A DNA stretch of 64,000 nt from Brachybacterium sp. P6-10-X1. GTDB taxonomy: Bacteria; Actinomycetota; Actinomycetes; Actinomycetales; Dermabacteraceae. The DNA lies in the NCBI RefSeq assembly GCF_001969445.1, contig NZ_CP017297.1:62001-126000 (forward strand), written 5' to 3'. Made by a program: the position numbers and the translations under genes. The notes beneath the pieces are model-generated. The model was not told the origin of the DNA. It saw only the letters and a program-made list of their open reading frames with translations, and did no database searches. Below are positions 1 to 8,555 of the stretch, piece by piece (position 1 is the stretch's first letter; every line of letters begins with the position of its first letter).

Positions 1-159
1 CAGGAACCAGATCCCGGCGAGCAGGCCCTCGGCGGGTTTGAACGTCGCCGTCAGCGGGCCGATCAGGGTGTACAGCTGCCCGTAGCCCAGGAACGCGACG
101 CCGAAGGCCGCCCCGATCAGCACGGTGACCAAGAGATCGACGGTGCGAAAGCGTGTCAT
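1..159 (-). CDS. ECF transporter S component, YkoE-like (partial, 3' end off window)
   Basis: Only the first 53 residues are present; the gene continues beyond base 1. The N-terminus (MTRFRTVDLLVTVLIGAA) runs into a hydrophobic, glycine-rich segment containing YGQLYTLIGPLTA. This resembles the first two membrane helices of YkoE-type substrate-binding subunits of energy-coupling-factor transporters for thiamine or its pyrimidine HMP. A good ribosome binding site (GGAGAAGTG) fixes the start. The TPP riboswitch just upstream on the same strand independently supports a thiamine-related role. Family by resemblance of a short fragment; role by riboswitch context. Confidence 0.7.
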   Translation of the reverse strand, partial: MTRFRTVDLLVTVLIGAAFGVAFLGYGQLYTLIGPLTATFKPAEGLLAGIWFL

Positions 160-220
160 CACTTCTCCTTCCACGAGCGGAAGGGGCGCGGGACGCCGTC
201 GGCGCCTCGCGGAAATCCCG

Positions 221-303
221 ACTCCCTACGCCGGTGTGAGCCGGATCAGGTTCGAGGGTCTGCGCCGGATCGCGCACTCTCAGCACCGTGGTGGTGCTCC
301 CCT
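221..303 (-). promoter_or_regulatory. TPP riboswitch (THI element)
   Basis: Read on the minus strand, the segment carries the conserved aptamer blocks in order: GGGGAGC near 303, CTGAGAG near 275, then ACCCTCGAACCTGATCCGG followed by GGCGTAGGGA at 222-231. These match the thi-box consensus (CUGAGA, ACCCUUGAACCUGAUC, GCGUAGGGA). It lies about 60 bases upstream of the YkoE-like start, so it is expected to repress that gene when thiamine pyrophosphate is abundant. The expression platform probably lies at 160-220 and may sequester the ribosome binding site. Confidence 0.93.
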
Positions 304-335
304 GTCAGCGGATGACCGTGGGCCAGTCTATCCCG

Positions 336-908
336 TCAGCGCCGGGAGCGGATCGCCTGGTCGATCGCCTCGGCCGTGGCGTCGACGTCCTCGGGGGACA
401 GCAGGTAGTTCGTGCCGGAGCGGCCGATGATCTCGACCATGGTGCCGGCGCGGGTGACCATCATCCGGTGCGGCTGCTGCGTCTGCCCGGTGGTGAAGAT
501 CTTCCGGTCGCCGACGGGAGCCAGCTCGGGGCGGGTGGAGGAGGTCGCCTTCCCCCGGCGCCAGCCGTAGCCGCCGAGGGTCACGCCGACCGTGTTCGCC
601 GCCAGGGTGCGGTACTGCACGGTGCGGAAGTCCTCCAGCGGCCAGCTGGGCCGCGGCAGGAAACCGCCGAGGCTCACGGTCACGCCGCGCTCGTCGACGA
701 GGAAGCGGCAGTGCTGGCCCATCCAGGTCCACAGCGTCAGCAGCGCGAACAGGCCGGCGATCACCACGGCGGCCAGCAGGGAGCTGCGAGAGGCCATCAG
801 GAGGGTGACGATCACGCCCGCCAGCGCGGTGAGGCCGATGCGGGTCCACCCGACCCCGGAGGGCCGGGTGGTGCCGACGTAGAAGGGAGCGTCCGGTCTG
901 CCGCTCAC
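336..908 (-). CDS. Membrane protein with PH-like cytoplasmic domain
   Basis: 190 residues starting at a GTG that overlaps the stop of the upstream M13 peptidase (GTGA), implying translational coupling. Residues about 20-60 form two hydrophobic segments (IGLTALAGVIVTLLMA and AAVVIAGLFALLTLW). The rest is soluble and begins with CRFLVDERGVTVSLGG, a pattern typical of bacterial PH/YdbT-like domains that follow two membrane helices. No catalytic motif is visible. The family assignment is tentative, and a functional link to the peptidase is suggested only by the overlap. Confidence 0.6.
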   Translation of the reverse strand: MSGRPDAPFYVGTTRPSGVGWTRIGLTALAGVIVTLLMASRSSLLAAVVIAGLFALLTLWTWMGQHCRFLVDERGVTVSLGGFLPRPSWPLEDFRTVQYRTLAANTVGVTLGGYGWRRGKATSSTRPELAPVGDRKIFTTGQTQQPHRMMVTRAGTMVEIIGRSGTNYLLSPEDVDATAEAIDQAIRSRR

Positions 909-2938
909 CAGATCGCCACCCGGTCCTCGGGGGCGAGATACATCCCGTCGCCCGCGTGCACGTCGAAGGCCTGGTGGAACTCCTCGAGGTTCGAGACCAC
1001 GGTGTTGCAGCGGAACTCCATCGGGGCGTGCGGGTCCACGGCGAGGCGGCGGATCGCCTCCTGGGGGCGGTTCTTGCCGCGCCACACCGTCGCCCAGGAC
1101 AGGAACACCCGCTGCAGCCCGGTGAAGCCGTCCAGGACCGCGTCGGCGTCGTCCGGCGTCCGGCTGCCGCGGTAGGCCTTCAGTGCGATCGAGAGCCCGC
1201 CGAGGTCACCGATGTTCTCGCCGATGGTGAGGGCGCCGTTGACGCGGTGGACGTCATCGAGCTCGCGCGGGGAGAGCTCGGAGTACTGGGCGATGAGGGC
1301 GGCGGCGCGGGCGTCGAAGGCCTCGCGGTCCTCGTCGGTCCACCAGGAGACGAGGTTCCCGTCCCCGTCGTACTTGGAGCCCTGGTCGTCGAAGCCGTGG
1401 CCGACCTCGTGGCCGATGACCGCGCCGATGCCGCCGAAGTTCACGGCGTCCTCGGCCTCCGCGTCGAAGAACGGCGGCTGGAGGATGGCGGCGGGGAAGA
1501 CGATCTCGTTGGCGCCGGGGTTGTAGTAGGCGTTGACCGTCTGCGGGGTCATGTGCCATTCGGTCTCGTCGATCGGGCCGCCCACCTTCGCGTATTCGAA
1601 GTCGGCGTCGAAGCGGCGGGAGGCGCGCACCGTGGCGACCAGGTCGCCGGGGACGATCTCGAGGCCGTCGTAGGTGCGCCAGTGCTCGGGATAGCCGATC
1701 TTCGCGGTGAACTTCTCGAGCTTGGCCAGCGCCGTCGAGCGGGTGGCCGGGGTCATCCACTCCAGCGTGGTGATCGAGTCGCGGTAGGCGTCCATCAGCG
1801 CGTCGACCAGGGTGGTCATGCGCTCCTTGTGGGAGGGCGGGAAGTGGCGGGTGACGTACTCGCGGCCGACGGCGAAGCCCACGGCGCCCTCGACGAAGGC
1901 GACGGCGCGCTTCCAGCGCTCGCGCAGCTCCTCGGCGCCGGAGAGCACCTTGCCGGAGAAGGCGAAGTCCTCCTCGACCAGGGCCGCGCCCAGGTACGGG
2001 GCGTAGGCGCCGACGGTGTGCAGTGCGAGCCAGGTCCGCAGCACGGCCAAGTCCTGGCCGGCCAGCAGCTCGGCGGCGGCGGAGACGAACTCCGGCTGGC
2101 CGATCGAGACCACCTCGACGGCCGCGGCGGGCGCCCCGGAGCCCTCGAAGTAGGCATCCCAGCAGAAAGCCGGCGCGAGCTCGCGGCGCTGGGCGTCGTC
2201 CATCGGGTTGTAGGACTTCTCGCGGTCGCGCAGGCGGACGACGTCGACATGGCAGGCGGCCAGGCGGCTCTCGAAGTCCATCACCGCGCCGGCGAGCTCC
2301 TCGGCTCCGCCGGCGAGCAGACCGTCCCGGCCCGGCAGGCGGGCGATGCGCGCGAGGTTCGCGAGGTGGGCCACGTAGGCCTCGCGGATCTCGGCGTAGT
2401 GCTCTTCGCGGTAGTAGGACTCATCGGGCAGGCCGAGCCCACCCTGGTGGAGCTTGACCTGGTAGCTGGAGGAGTCGTGGTCGTCGGTCCAGACGTAGGC
2501 CAGCAGCGCGCTGGTCCCGGAGTCGGGGGCGGCCATGGTGCGGGTGATCGCCGGGAGGTCCGCGCTCGCGCTCACGGTGGCCAGGAGGTCCTCGAGCGGG
2601 GCGATGCCGGCGCTCTCGATCGCCTCGGTGTCCATGAACATGCGGTACAGAGCGCCCACGCGACCGTGATCCGTGGTGGGGGCGACGGCGGGGTCCGCGG
2701 CGTCGACCTCCTCGGCGGCCTCCTCGATGATCTCCCGGACCCGCTCCTCGGAGAGGTCGCGCAGCTGGTGGAACGCTCCGTCGCTCGACCGGTCCGCCGG
2801 GATCTCGTGGGCGGCGAGCCAGCGGCCGTTGACGTGGCCGAAGAGGTCGTCCTGGAGGCGGACGGCGAGGTCGACCTCGCCCAGCGAGAGGCCGGAGTGG
2901 CTGGTGGACGAGAGGGCGGTGGGGGCAGTGGTCATCAT
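905..2938 (-). CDS. M13 family zinc metallopeptidase (neprilysin/PepO-like)
   Basis: 677 residues, the usual length for bacterial M13 oligopeptidases. The zinc site is visible: GHEVGHGFDD supplies the HExxH motif, and ENIGDLGG downstream supplies the third ligand (ExxxD). The NAYYNPGANEIVFPAAILQPP block is characteristic of M13. No signal peptide or N-terminal membrane helix is seen, so it is probably a cytosolic oligopeptidase like PepO. Two adjacent ATG codons could start it; the second has the better spacing from AGGAG. The downstream membrane protein overlaps its stop codon. Confidence 0.95.
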   Translation of the reverse strand: MMTTAPTALSSTSHSGLSLGEVDLAVRLQDDLFGHVNGRWLAAHEIPADRSSDGAFHQLRDLSEERVREIIEEAAEEVDAADPAVAPTTDHGRVGALYRMFMDTEAIESAGIAPLEDLLATVSASADLPAITRTMAAPDSGTSALLAYVWTDDHDSSSYQVKLHQGGLGLPDESYYREEHYAEIREAYVAHLANLARIARLPGRDGLLAGGAEELAGAVMDFESRLAACHVDVVRLRDREKSYNPMDDAQRRELAPAFCWDAYFEGSGAPAAAVEVVSIGQPEFVSAAAELLAGQDLAVLRTWLALHTVGAYAPYLGAALVEEDFAFSGKVLSGAEELRERWKRAVAFVEGAVGFAVGREYVTRHFPPSHKERMTTLVDALMDAYRDSITTLEWMTPATRSTALAKLEKFTAKIGYPEHWRTYDGLEIVPGDLVATVRASRRFDADFEYAKVGGPIDETEWHMTPQTVNAYYNPGANEIVFPAAILQPPFFDAEAEDAVNFGGIGAVIGHEVGHGFDDQGSKYDGDGNLVSWWTDEDREAFDARAAALIAQYSELSPRELDDVHRVNGALTIGENIGDLGGLSIALKAYRGSRTPDDADAVLDGFTGLQRVFLSWATVWRGKNRPQEAIRRLAVDPHAPMEFRCNTVVSNLEEFHQAFDVHAGDGMYLAPEDRVAIW

Positions 2939-2995
2939 CGGCTCCTGCGGGGTCGTGGGGTGGGGTGGGTCACGCGGGTCATCGGGGCCGGCGGC

Positions 2996-3883
2996 TCAGA
3001 GCCCGACCAGCCCGAGCGAGGCGAGGGCCAGGGTGAGCAGGCCGATCCCCAGCGGGGCGTAGGCCCAGGGGGTGCGCGAGCGCTCCGCGGGCGCGCGGCG
3101 CTGCAGCACCAGCGTGGACAGGCCGGAGCCGATCGACAACACCGCGGTGCCGATCACGAGCACCGGGGAGAGGATCACCAGCACGGTCGCGCCGATGTGG
3201 AAGGTGACGGTGCCCACGACGTCCAGCAGGCGCATCAGCACGGCCCCGCGGGCCCCGACCCGTTCGGACAGCAGGGTGGCCACGGCGTCCTGGGACCACT
3301 CCGAGGGTCGGGCGATGCGGCGCCGGGTGGAGACGGTCTGCGCGGTCGCCAGGGCCAGCCACACCAGGGCGGCCCCGGCTCCGACCCACACGCCGAGCTC
3401 GGCGCGGATGTCGGCGGGCCACAGCAGCAGCGCCAGCAGCACGGCGGCGACGCGCAGCACCTCTTCCAGGATGCTGCGCACGGCGAGCAGCCCCGGGTTC
3501 ACCGCCAGCTGCTTCCGGGTCCGGGCGACGAACATGCTGGTCACCACGAGGGCGGCGAGATGCGCGGCGCCCAGACCGATGCCCAGCAGCAGCGCGGCGG
3601 GGCTGGTGGGAGCCAGCGGCAGGATCGCCAGCAGCAGGACCACGCCCAGCACGGGCAGGAGGAGTGCGAGGATCGACAGACCCTTGACCAGGTCCTGGAC
3701 CAGGTCCGCCCCGGTCGGCGGATGTTCGTGGTCGCTGTGGTCGTGCGGGTCCCCGTGTCCGTGCGGGTCGCTGTGGTCGTGCGGGTCTCCGCCCTGGGGG
3801 TCGTTCTCGGGCGCGGCGCCCGCGGGGACGTCGGTGCGGACGTCGGCAGGCTGGTCCGTGGACCTGCCGGGGATCTCGGTCAT
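2996..3883 (-). CDS. Polytopic membrane protein with a histidine/aspartate-rich N-terminal tail
   Basis: 295 residues; ATG preceded by AAGGAG four bases upstream. The N-terminal tail of about 50 residues contains a His/Asp run (HDHSDPHGHGDPHDHSDHEH), a pattern that often binds Zn, Ni, Co or Cu in transporters and chaperones. After it come about five or six hydrophobic segments (e.g. LSILALLLPVLGVVLLLAIL, AALLLGIGLGAAHLAALVV). No transport family motif such as that of cation diffusion facilitators was recognised. The gene runs divergently from the ADP-ribosylglycohydrolase. The metal-handling role is inferred only from the tail. Confidence 0.6.
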   Translation of the reverse strand: MTEIPGRSTDQPADVRTDVPAGAAPENDPQGGDPHDHSDPHGHGDPHDHSDHEHPPTGADLVQDLVKGLSILALLLPVLGVVLLLAILPLAPTSPAALLLGIGLGAAHLAALVVTSMFVARTRKQLAVNPGLLAVRSILEEVLRVAAVLLALLLWPADIRAELGVWVGAGAALVWLALATAQTVSTRRRIARPSEWSQDAVATLLSERVGARGAVLMRLLDVVGTVTFHIGATVLVILSPVLVIGTAVLSIGSGLSTLVLQRRAPAERSRTPWAYAPLGIGLLTLALASLGLVGL

Positions 3884-3955
3884 GGGGCTCCTTCGATGTC
3901 CCCTCCAGGGTACTGGGATCAGGGAGCGCGGAAGCGGGTGTGGAACGATGATCAC

Positions 3956-5014
3956 GTGAGCACACACGCGGCGATGACGACGGACACCGGGCTGACCCCT
4001 GAGCAGCGACGGCGCGCGGCGGGATCGGTGGTCGCGGCCGCGACCGGTGATGCGCTCGGCGCCCCCTACGAGTTCCAGGCCCCGGTGGTCGACTCCGAGG
4101 ACATCGACATGATCGGTGGCGGGGTGCTCGGCTGGCAGGTCGGGGAGTGGACGGACGACACCGCCATGGCGATCGTGGTGCTGGAGGCCGCGATCTCCAC
4201 GCCCGACCGTCATGACCTGCGGATGGAGTCCGCGCAGGACCAGATCGCCCGCGAGTGGTACTCGTGGTCGCTGGGCACCCCGGACATCGGCACGCTCACC
4301 TCGCAGGTGATCCGCCGCGCCGCGGAGTCCGCTCGCGACAGCGGCCACTACGCCCCGCGTGCGGCCGACTTCCGGGCGGCGGCGCTCGCCGCGCACGAGG
4401 AGCTCCCGGCCAACGCCGGCAACGGATCGCTCATGCGCACCCACGCCGCCGTGCTGCCGTACCTGCTGTCCTCGGACGACGACGCGGCCGAGGGCATAGA
4501 GGTGGTGTGCCGTCTGACACATGTGCACCCCGACACCACCGAGGCCTGCCTGCTGTGGGGCTTCGCCGTGCGCCACGCGATCCTCACGGGCGAGATCGAC
4601 GTGCGCTGCGGGCTGTCGCGGTTGTCCGAGGACCGCCGCGAGCTGTGGACCGAGCGGATCGTGGAGGCCGAGACCGCGACTCCTGCGCAGTTCCGCCGCA
4701 ACGGCTGGGTGGTCGGCGCCTTCCAGGCCGCCTGGGCCGCGGTGACCGGGGTCCGCCCGATCCCGGAGGGGAAGTTCGCCCAGCGCGACACGCTCGTCGC
4801 CGCCCTCGAGGCCGCGGCCCGCGCGGGATACGACACGGACACCGTCGCCTGCATCACCGGCTCCCTGATCGGCGCCGCGCTCGGCCCCAAGGCCGTGCCG
4901 CCGGAGTGGCGGCGCGTGCTGTTCGGCTGGCCGGGTTATGAGATCGAGGAGCTGTGGGGACTGGTCGACCGGTTGCTCGACCCGATGGCGGCCGTCGAGG
5001 ACGAGAGGCGCTGA
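3956..5014 (+). CDS. ADP-ribosylglycohydrolase family protein
   Basis: 352 residues from a GTG start; an in-frame ATG at 3974 is an alternative, and neither has a convincing ribosome binding site. Family motifs are present: GDALGAPYEF near the N-terminus, WTDDTAMA (metal-binding TDD), NAGNGSLMR, THVHPDTTEA, and a C-terminal GYDTDTVACITGSLIGA whose D-T-D supplies the second metal. These belong to the DraG/ARH hydrolases that remove ADP-ribose from proteins or small molecules with two Mg ions. The substrate is unknown; no ADP-ribosyltransferase gene lies nearby. The EEP-family gene follows directly. Confidence 0.92.
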   Translation: MSTHAAMTTDTGLTPEQRRRAAGSVVAAATGDALGAPYEFQAPVVDSEDIDMIGGGVLGWQVGEWTDDTAMAIVVLEAAISTPDRHDLRMESAQDQIAREWYSWSLGTPDIGTLTSQVIRRAAESARDSGHYAPRAADFRAAALAAHEELPANAGNGSLMRTHAAVLPYLLSSDDDAAEGIEVVCRLTHVHPDTTEACLLWGFAVRHAILTGEIDVRCGLSRLSEDRRELWTERIVEAETATPAQFRRNGWVVGAFQAAWAAVTGVRPIPEGKFAQRDTLVAALEAAARAGYDTDTVACITGSLIGAALGPKAVPPEWRRVLFGWPGYEIEELWGLVDRLLDPMAAVEDERR

Positions 5015-5019
5015 GCGTG

Positions 5020-5739
5020 ATGAGTCAGCGGGACCCCTGGTCGCTGCGGATCGTCACCTGGAACCTGTGGGAGCTGCGCGGCGACCTGCACGCTCTCGTC
5101 GAGACCCTCCAGGATCTGCGGCCCGACATCGTGCTGGTGCAGGAGGCGCCCCGCCTCGTGCTGCCGACGGCGAGGCTGTCCTGGCTGGCCCGCCAGATCG
5201 ACCGCCGCGTGCTCCTCGGGGGCCTCGGCGGGCGGGGGCTGGCGGTCCTCGCCACCGACGATGTCGTCGCCCAGGTGATCCGGCGAGGGCTGGCGCCGGT
5301 GCCGCAGCGGATCACCGATCTGAACTCGACCTACCCGCGCGGGATCGCCGCCGTGCGGCTCTCGGTGCCCGGCGGCGGGGAGGTGGTGGTCTCCTCGACC
5401 CATCTGGCGCTGCAGGAGGAGAACCGACTGACCCACGCGGCACAGCTGCGCGATCTCGTCGAGGGGGCGGGGGCCCCGGCGATCGTCGGCGGGGACCTGA
5501 ACGAGACGGCCGACGGGGCGGCCCGGCAAGCGCTCGAGCCGCTGCTGAGCGACCAGGCCGTGCAGACCGAGCACACCTTCCCCGCAGCGGACCCGGTGCG
5601 GCGCATCGACGCGGTGCTGACCACGGCGGGGGTGCAGGTGCGGGCCGCGCAGGCGGTCACCTCGACGACGAGGGTCCCCGCCGAGCGCCTGGCCGGGGCA
5701 TCGGATCACCTGCCGTCGCTGCTGGACGTCACGGTCTGA
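5020..5739 (+). CDS. Endonuclease/exonuclease/phosphatase family protein
   Basis: 239 residues. The start is the ATG at 5020; a GTG immediately before it (5017) is also possible. EEP-fold motifs are in order: RIVTWNLWEL, DIVLVQEAPR (catalytic Glu), STHLALQEENR, GGDLNETADG (Asp/Asn pair), RRIDAVLTT and a terminal GASDHLPSLLDV (Asp-His). This metal-dependent phosphoesterase family includes nucleases, sphingomyelinases and inositol phosphatases, and the substrate cannot be told from sequence. It follows the ADP-ribosylglycohydrolase by a few bases, probably in one transcript. Confidence 0.88.
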   Translation: MSQRDPWSLRIVTWNLWELRGDLHALVETLQDLRPDIVLVQEAPRLVLPTARLSWLARQIDRRVLLGGLGGRGLAVLATDDVVAQVIRRGLAPVPQRITDLNSTYPRGIAAVRLSVPGGGEVVVSSTHLALQEENRLTHAAQLRDLVEGAGAPAIVGGDLNETADGAARQALEPLLSDQAVQTEHTFPAADPVRRIDAVLTTAGVQVRAAQAVTSTTRVPAERLAGASDHLPSLLDVTV

Positions 5740-5745
5740 GACGCC

Positions 5746-6540
5746 TCATGCGCTGACGCGCAGCCCGGTCCGCAGTGCGATGACGTCGTCCTGCCCCCCG
5801 ACGTGGCGGATCCGGATCCCCTCGTCGTCGGTGCCGAGGACGGTCAGCTGCGTGCGATAGGAATCCGCCGCTGCGCGCACGACCTCGGCGGTGCCGGGGT
5901 GCTCGCGCCAGCTGAAGCCGCCCGTGGCGGGGACCGACCCCTTGGGCGCGCTGGAGACCTCGAGCCGGACGGTGCCGCTGCGGGCGCAGGCCGCTGCGGT
6001 GACGTGATGGGCCCGGACGTGGTCGGGGTGCCCGTAGGTGCCCTCGTCGTCGTAGCCGATCACCACGTCGGGGCGCAGGTGCTCGATCAGCGCGACCAGG
6101 TCGTCGGTCGCGTCCTCGAGCGGACGGTGGGTGAAGCTGTCGGGCCCGGCGCTGGGGGAGGGCCCGGCGAGGCCTTCACGGATCCATCGCATGCCGGAAT
6201 CACGATAGTGGCGGGGCGGGACGCCGGGGGCGAGAGCGGGCGGGGTGCCGAGCAGGTGGCGCGCGGCGAGGCCGAGGTGCGCGACGGCGGCGTCGATCTC
6301 GCGCTGTCGGATCAGCTCCAGCGGACGCTCCTCGTCGCCGGCGATGGCACCGGGGACGACCTCGCCCTCCTCACCGCGGGTGGCTGTCACCAGCTCGATG
6401 CGGGTGCCGGCGGCGCTGAGCGCGGCGAGCAGGGCGCCGGTGGAGAGGGATTCGTCGTCGGGGTGGGCGTGGACGATCAGCGCCGTGGAGGCGTCCTCGA
6501 GCAGTTGCCACGGGTCGGGGCTGATGGTCGGGCGGCTCAT
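5746..6540 (-). CDS. PIG-L family deacetylase, MshB-like
   Basis: 264 residues. The zinc-binding HAHPDDESLSTG motif near residue 30 and YGHPDHVRAH near 160 define the LmbE/PIG-L family, which includes MshB (deacetylates GlcNAc-inositol) and Mca. The ATG overlaps the stop codon of the preceding MshA-like glycosyltransferase (ATGA), so the two are translationally coupled. A coupled MshA-like/PIG-L pair strongly suggests the first two enzymatic steps of mycothiol synthesis. The strict MshB assignment is inference; Mca or another amidase is the alternative. Confidence 0.85.
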   Translation of the reverse strand: MSRPTISPDPWQLLEDASTALIVHAHPDDESLSTGALLAALSAAGTRIELVTATRGEEGEVVPGAIAGDEERPLELIRQREIDAAVAHLGLAARHLLGTPPALAPGVPPRHYRDSGMRWIREGLAGPSPSAGPDSFTHRPLEDATDDLVALIEHLRPDVVIGYDDEGTYGHPDHVRAHHVTAAACARSGTVRLEVSSAPKGSVPATGGFSWREHPGTAEVVRAAADSYRTQLTVLGTDDEGIRIRHVGGQDDVIALRTGLRVSA

Positions 6541-7760
6541 GCTCGGGTTCCTCCGTGGGGCTCGAGGACGCGGGTGTACAGCGCTGCGAGGGATTCGGCG
6601 GCGGACTCCCAGGTGCGCGTGGCGGCGTACGCCCGGGCGGAGCGCACCGCGGCGTCGTAGGGCTCGGCCTCGCCGAGCAGGGACTGCACCGCCTCGGCCC
6701 ACACGTCCGGATCGCGGCTGGTCAGCACCACGCCCTGGCCCGGATCGACGGCCTCCTGCACGCCGCCCGCACAGCGCCAGGCGACGACGGGGGTGCCGCT
6801 GGCCTGTGCCTCGAGAGCCACCAGGCCGAAGGTCTCGGACCAGCTGGTCAGCACCAGCACCCCGGCGCAGCGCATCGCCTCGGCGAGCTCGTCCCGGCCC
6901 AGCGAGCCGACGAACTCGACACGATCGGCGACCCCGAGCTCCTCGGCGCGGTCCCGCAGCTCGGCGAGGTAGTCCGTGAAATCCTGTGAGACGCCTCCGG
7001 CGAGGACCAGGCGGGCCCCGAGGGCGGGATCGAGGTGGGCGAGGACCTCCAGCGCCAGGTCGGGAGCCTTCAACGGTTGCAGCCGTGCCGTGAACAGGAG
7101 CGTCGGACGCTGTCGACGGGATCCGACGTCGGCGCAGGGACGGAACCTGTCCACGTCCACGCCGGGGCGCACCACGCTGAGCCGCTGACCGGGGACGCCG
7201 TAGCGCTCGGCGACCGTACCGGCCTCCGCGTCGGAGACGGCGACGACCAGATCGGAGCCGGTGGCGACGAACTGCTCGCCGGGAATGCGGCCGGAGGACT
7301 CCGCGGGCTCCCCGGCCCCGAGGTCCTCGGCGCCGACGGGGGCGGCGACGGAGTGGAACGACTGCAGGTGAGGCAGGTGCAGCTCGCGGGCCACCGGGAG
7401 CGCGGCGACGCCGCTGAACCAGTGGTGCGAATGGACGAGATCGTAGGAGCCCTCGGCCAGGAGCGGATGCAGGGCTCGCCGGAACGGCGCGATCGCCTGC
7501 TCCATATCGCTCTTGGCGAGAGGCTGGGGCGGACCGGCGTCGACGTGGTGGAGGCGGAGGCCCTCGGCGATCTCGACGACGTCGGGGGAATCCGGATCGC
7601 GGCGCCGGGTGAACAGGTCCACCTCATGGCCCAGCCGGGCCAGCGCCAGGGACTGCTCCAGGACCACGACGTTCATACCGCCGGCATCGGCGCCGCCGGG
7701 TTCCTCGACGGGCGAGGTGTGCAGAGAGATCGCGGCGATGCGCAGAGCGTCGACAGGCAT
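6537..7760 (-). CDS. GT4 glycosyltransferase, MshA-like
   Basis: 407 residues starting ALRIAAISLHTSPVEEPGG. The DAGGMNVVVLEQSLALA stretch matches the inositol-phosphate glycosyltransferase MshA of mycothiol biosynthesis, as do the VHSHHWFSG segment and the C-terminal ETFGLVALEAQASGTPVVA (EX7E retaining GT-B motif). The start at 7760 is chosen because TAGGAT lies seven bases upstream, indicating a leaderless mRNA; an ATG three codons earlier falls within that hexamer. It is coupled to the PIG-L deacetylase. A related sucrose-phosphate-synthase-like GT4 is the main alternative. Confidence 0.85.
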   Translation of the reverse strand: MPVDALRIAAISLHTSPVEEPGGADAGGMNVVVLEQSLALARLGHEVDLFTRRRDPDSPDVVEIAEGLRLHHVDAGPPQPLAKSDMEQAIAPFRRALHPLLAEGSYDLVHSHHWFSGVAALPVARELHLPHLQSFHSVAAPVGAEDLGAGEPAESSGRIPGEQFVATGSDLVVAVSDAEAGTVAERYGVPGQRLSVVRPGVDVDRFRPCADVGSRRQRPTLLFTARLQPLKAPDLALEVLAHLDPALGARLVLAGGVSQDFTDYLAELRDRAEELGVADRVEFVGSLGRDELAEAMRCAGVLVLTSWSETFGLVALEAQASGTPVVAWRCAGGVQEAVDPGQGVVLTSRDPDVWAEAVQSLLGEAEPYDAAVRSARAYAATRTWESAAESLAALYTRVLEPHGGTRA

Positions 7761-7767
7761 GCCCGCC

Positions 7768-7773
7768 ATCCTA
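7768..7773 (-). promoter_or_regulatory. Candidate -10 box of a leaderless promoter (MshA-like gene)
   Basis: TAGGAT on the minus strand, separated by seven bases from the ATG. The spacing puts the transcription start at or next to the start codon. No clear -35 element. Confidence 0.5.
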
Positions 7774-7899
7774 GGCGGGCACCACCGGGGGTGGGTATCG
7801 GACCGACAGGAGGTCGACTGTTCGCCCATGACGAAAATGAGGGCGTCCTGGATCACGGGAAGTTGAAATGGTGCACGGGTGTCATAGAGCCTGACTTGC

Positions 7900-8499
7900 A
7901 TGGATACGGCGGAGAAGGTGGATTGGGCGACGTTGAACGCCCATGCGGCGGGCCGCCCTGCTCGTCGTCTCGTGGGGAAGGCGATCGCAGCGGCCGGTGG
8001 TGACCGCCAACCGGGCGTGGTCCTGGATCTTGGTGCCGGTGCCGGTGCCGATTCCCTGCAGTTCGCGCGCCGCGGCTGGACCGTGCACGCGTATGACAGC
8101 GACGACACCCTGGCCGCCCGTCTCGTGGAGAACGAGCGGATGCCCGGCGCGGTGCAGTTCCACCATGTCGACATCGCCGAGGTCGAGGAATTCCCTCCGG
8201 CGAAGATCGTCTACTCGACCTACACGCTGGGGTTGCTCGGGCCCGAGGCGCTGCTCGACACCTGGGCGAAGCTGGTCGCCGCCCTGCCGCGCGGCGGCGT
8301 GATGGCGGTGGACCTGTTCGGCACGAACGACACCTGGGCGGATCGCTCGGACGTCGCGACGCTCCCGCTGCACGAGATCGACGAGATGTTCCAGGGCTTC
8401 CAGGTCATCGACCGCACGGTGCGGGACGAGGACGGTCGCTTCATGGCGGACAAGAAGCACTGGCACGTCATCACGACCCTGGCGCGGAAGCTGCGCTGA
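7900..8499 (+). CDS. Class I SAM-dependent methyltransferase
   Basis: 199 residues. Motif I is VVLDLGAGAGADSLQFARRG, followed by an acidic end of strand 2 (VHAYDSDD) and motif II/III (FHHVDIAEVEEF, YSTYTLGLLGPEALLD). Members with this layout include TehB/UbiE-like small-molecule methyltransferases; the acceptor is unknown. It is divergent from the MshA-like gene and convergent with the FAD monooxygenase. The start lacks a strong ribosome binding site. Confidence 0.85.
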   Translation: MDTAEKVDWATLNAHAAGRPARRLVGKAIAAAGGDRQPGVVLDLGAGAGADSLQFARRGWTVHAYDSDDTLAARLVENERMPGAVQFHHVDIAEVEEFPPAKIVYSTYTLGLLGPEALLDTWAKLVAALPRGGVMAVDLFGTNDTWADRSDVATLPLHEIDEMFQGFQVIDRTVRDEDGRFMADKKHWHVITTLARKLR

Positions 8500-8555
8500 G
8501 TCCGCGCCCGCCGCGCTGAGTTCTCGCCTCGGCACGGACGGCGGACCCTTCTGCA

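Noticed and set aside
2023..2457. Arg-rich plus-strand frame
   Set aside because: Product almost entirely R/P/G/S/A, typical of a shifted frame in GC-rich DNA.
956..3950. Very long plus-strand open frame antisense to the M13 peptidase, running into the ADP-ribosylglycohydrolase
   Set aside because: Low-complexity Gly/Val/Asp/His-rich product with no domain; an expected antisense shadow of high-GC coding sequence. Only its last part, from 3956, is real.
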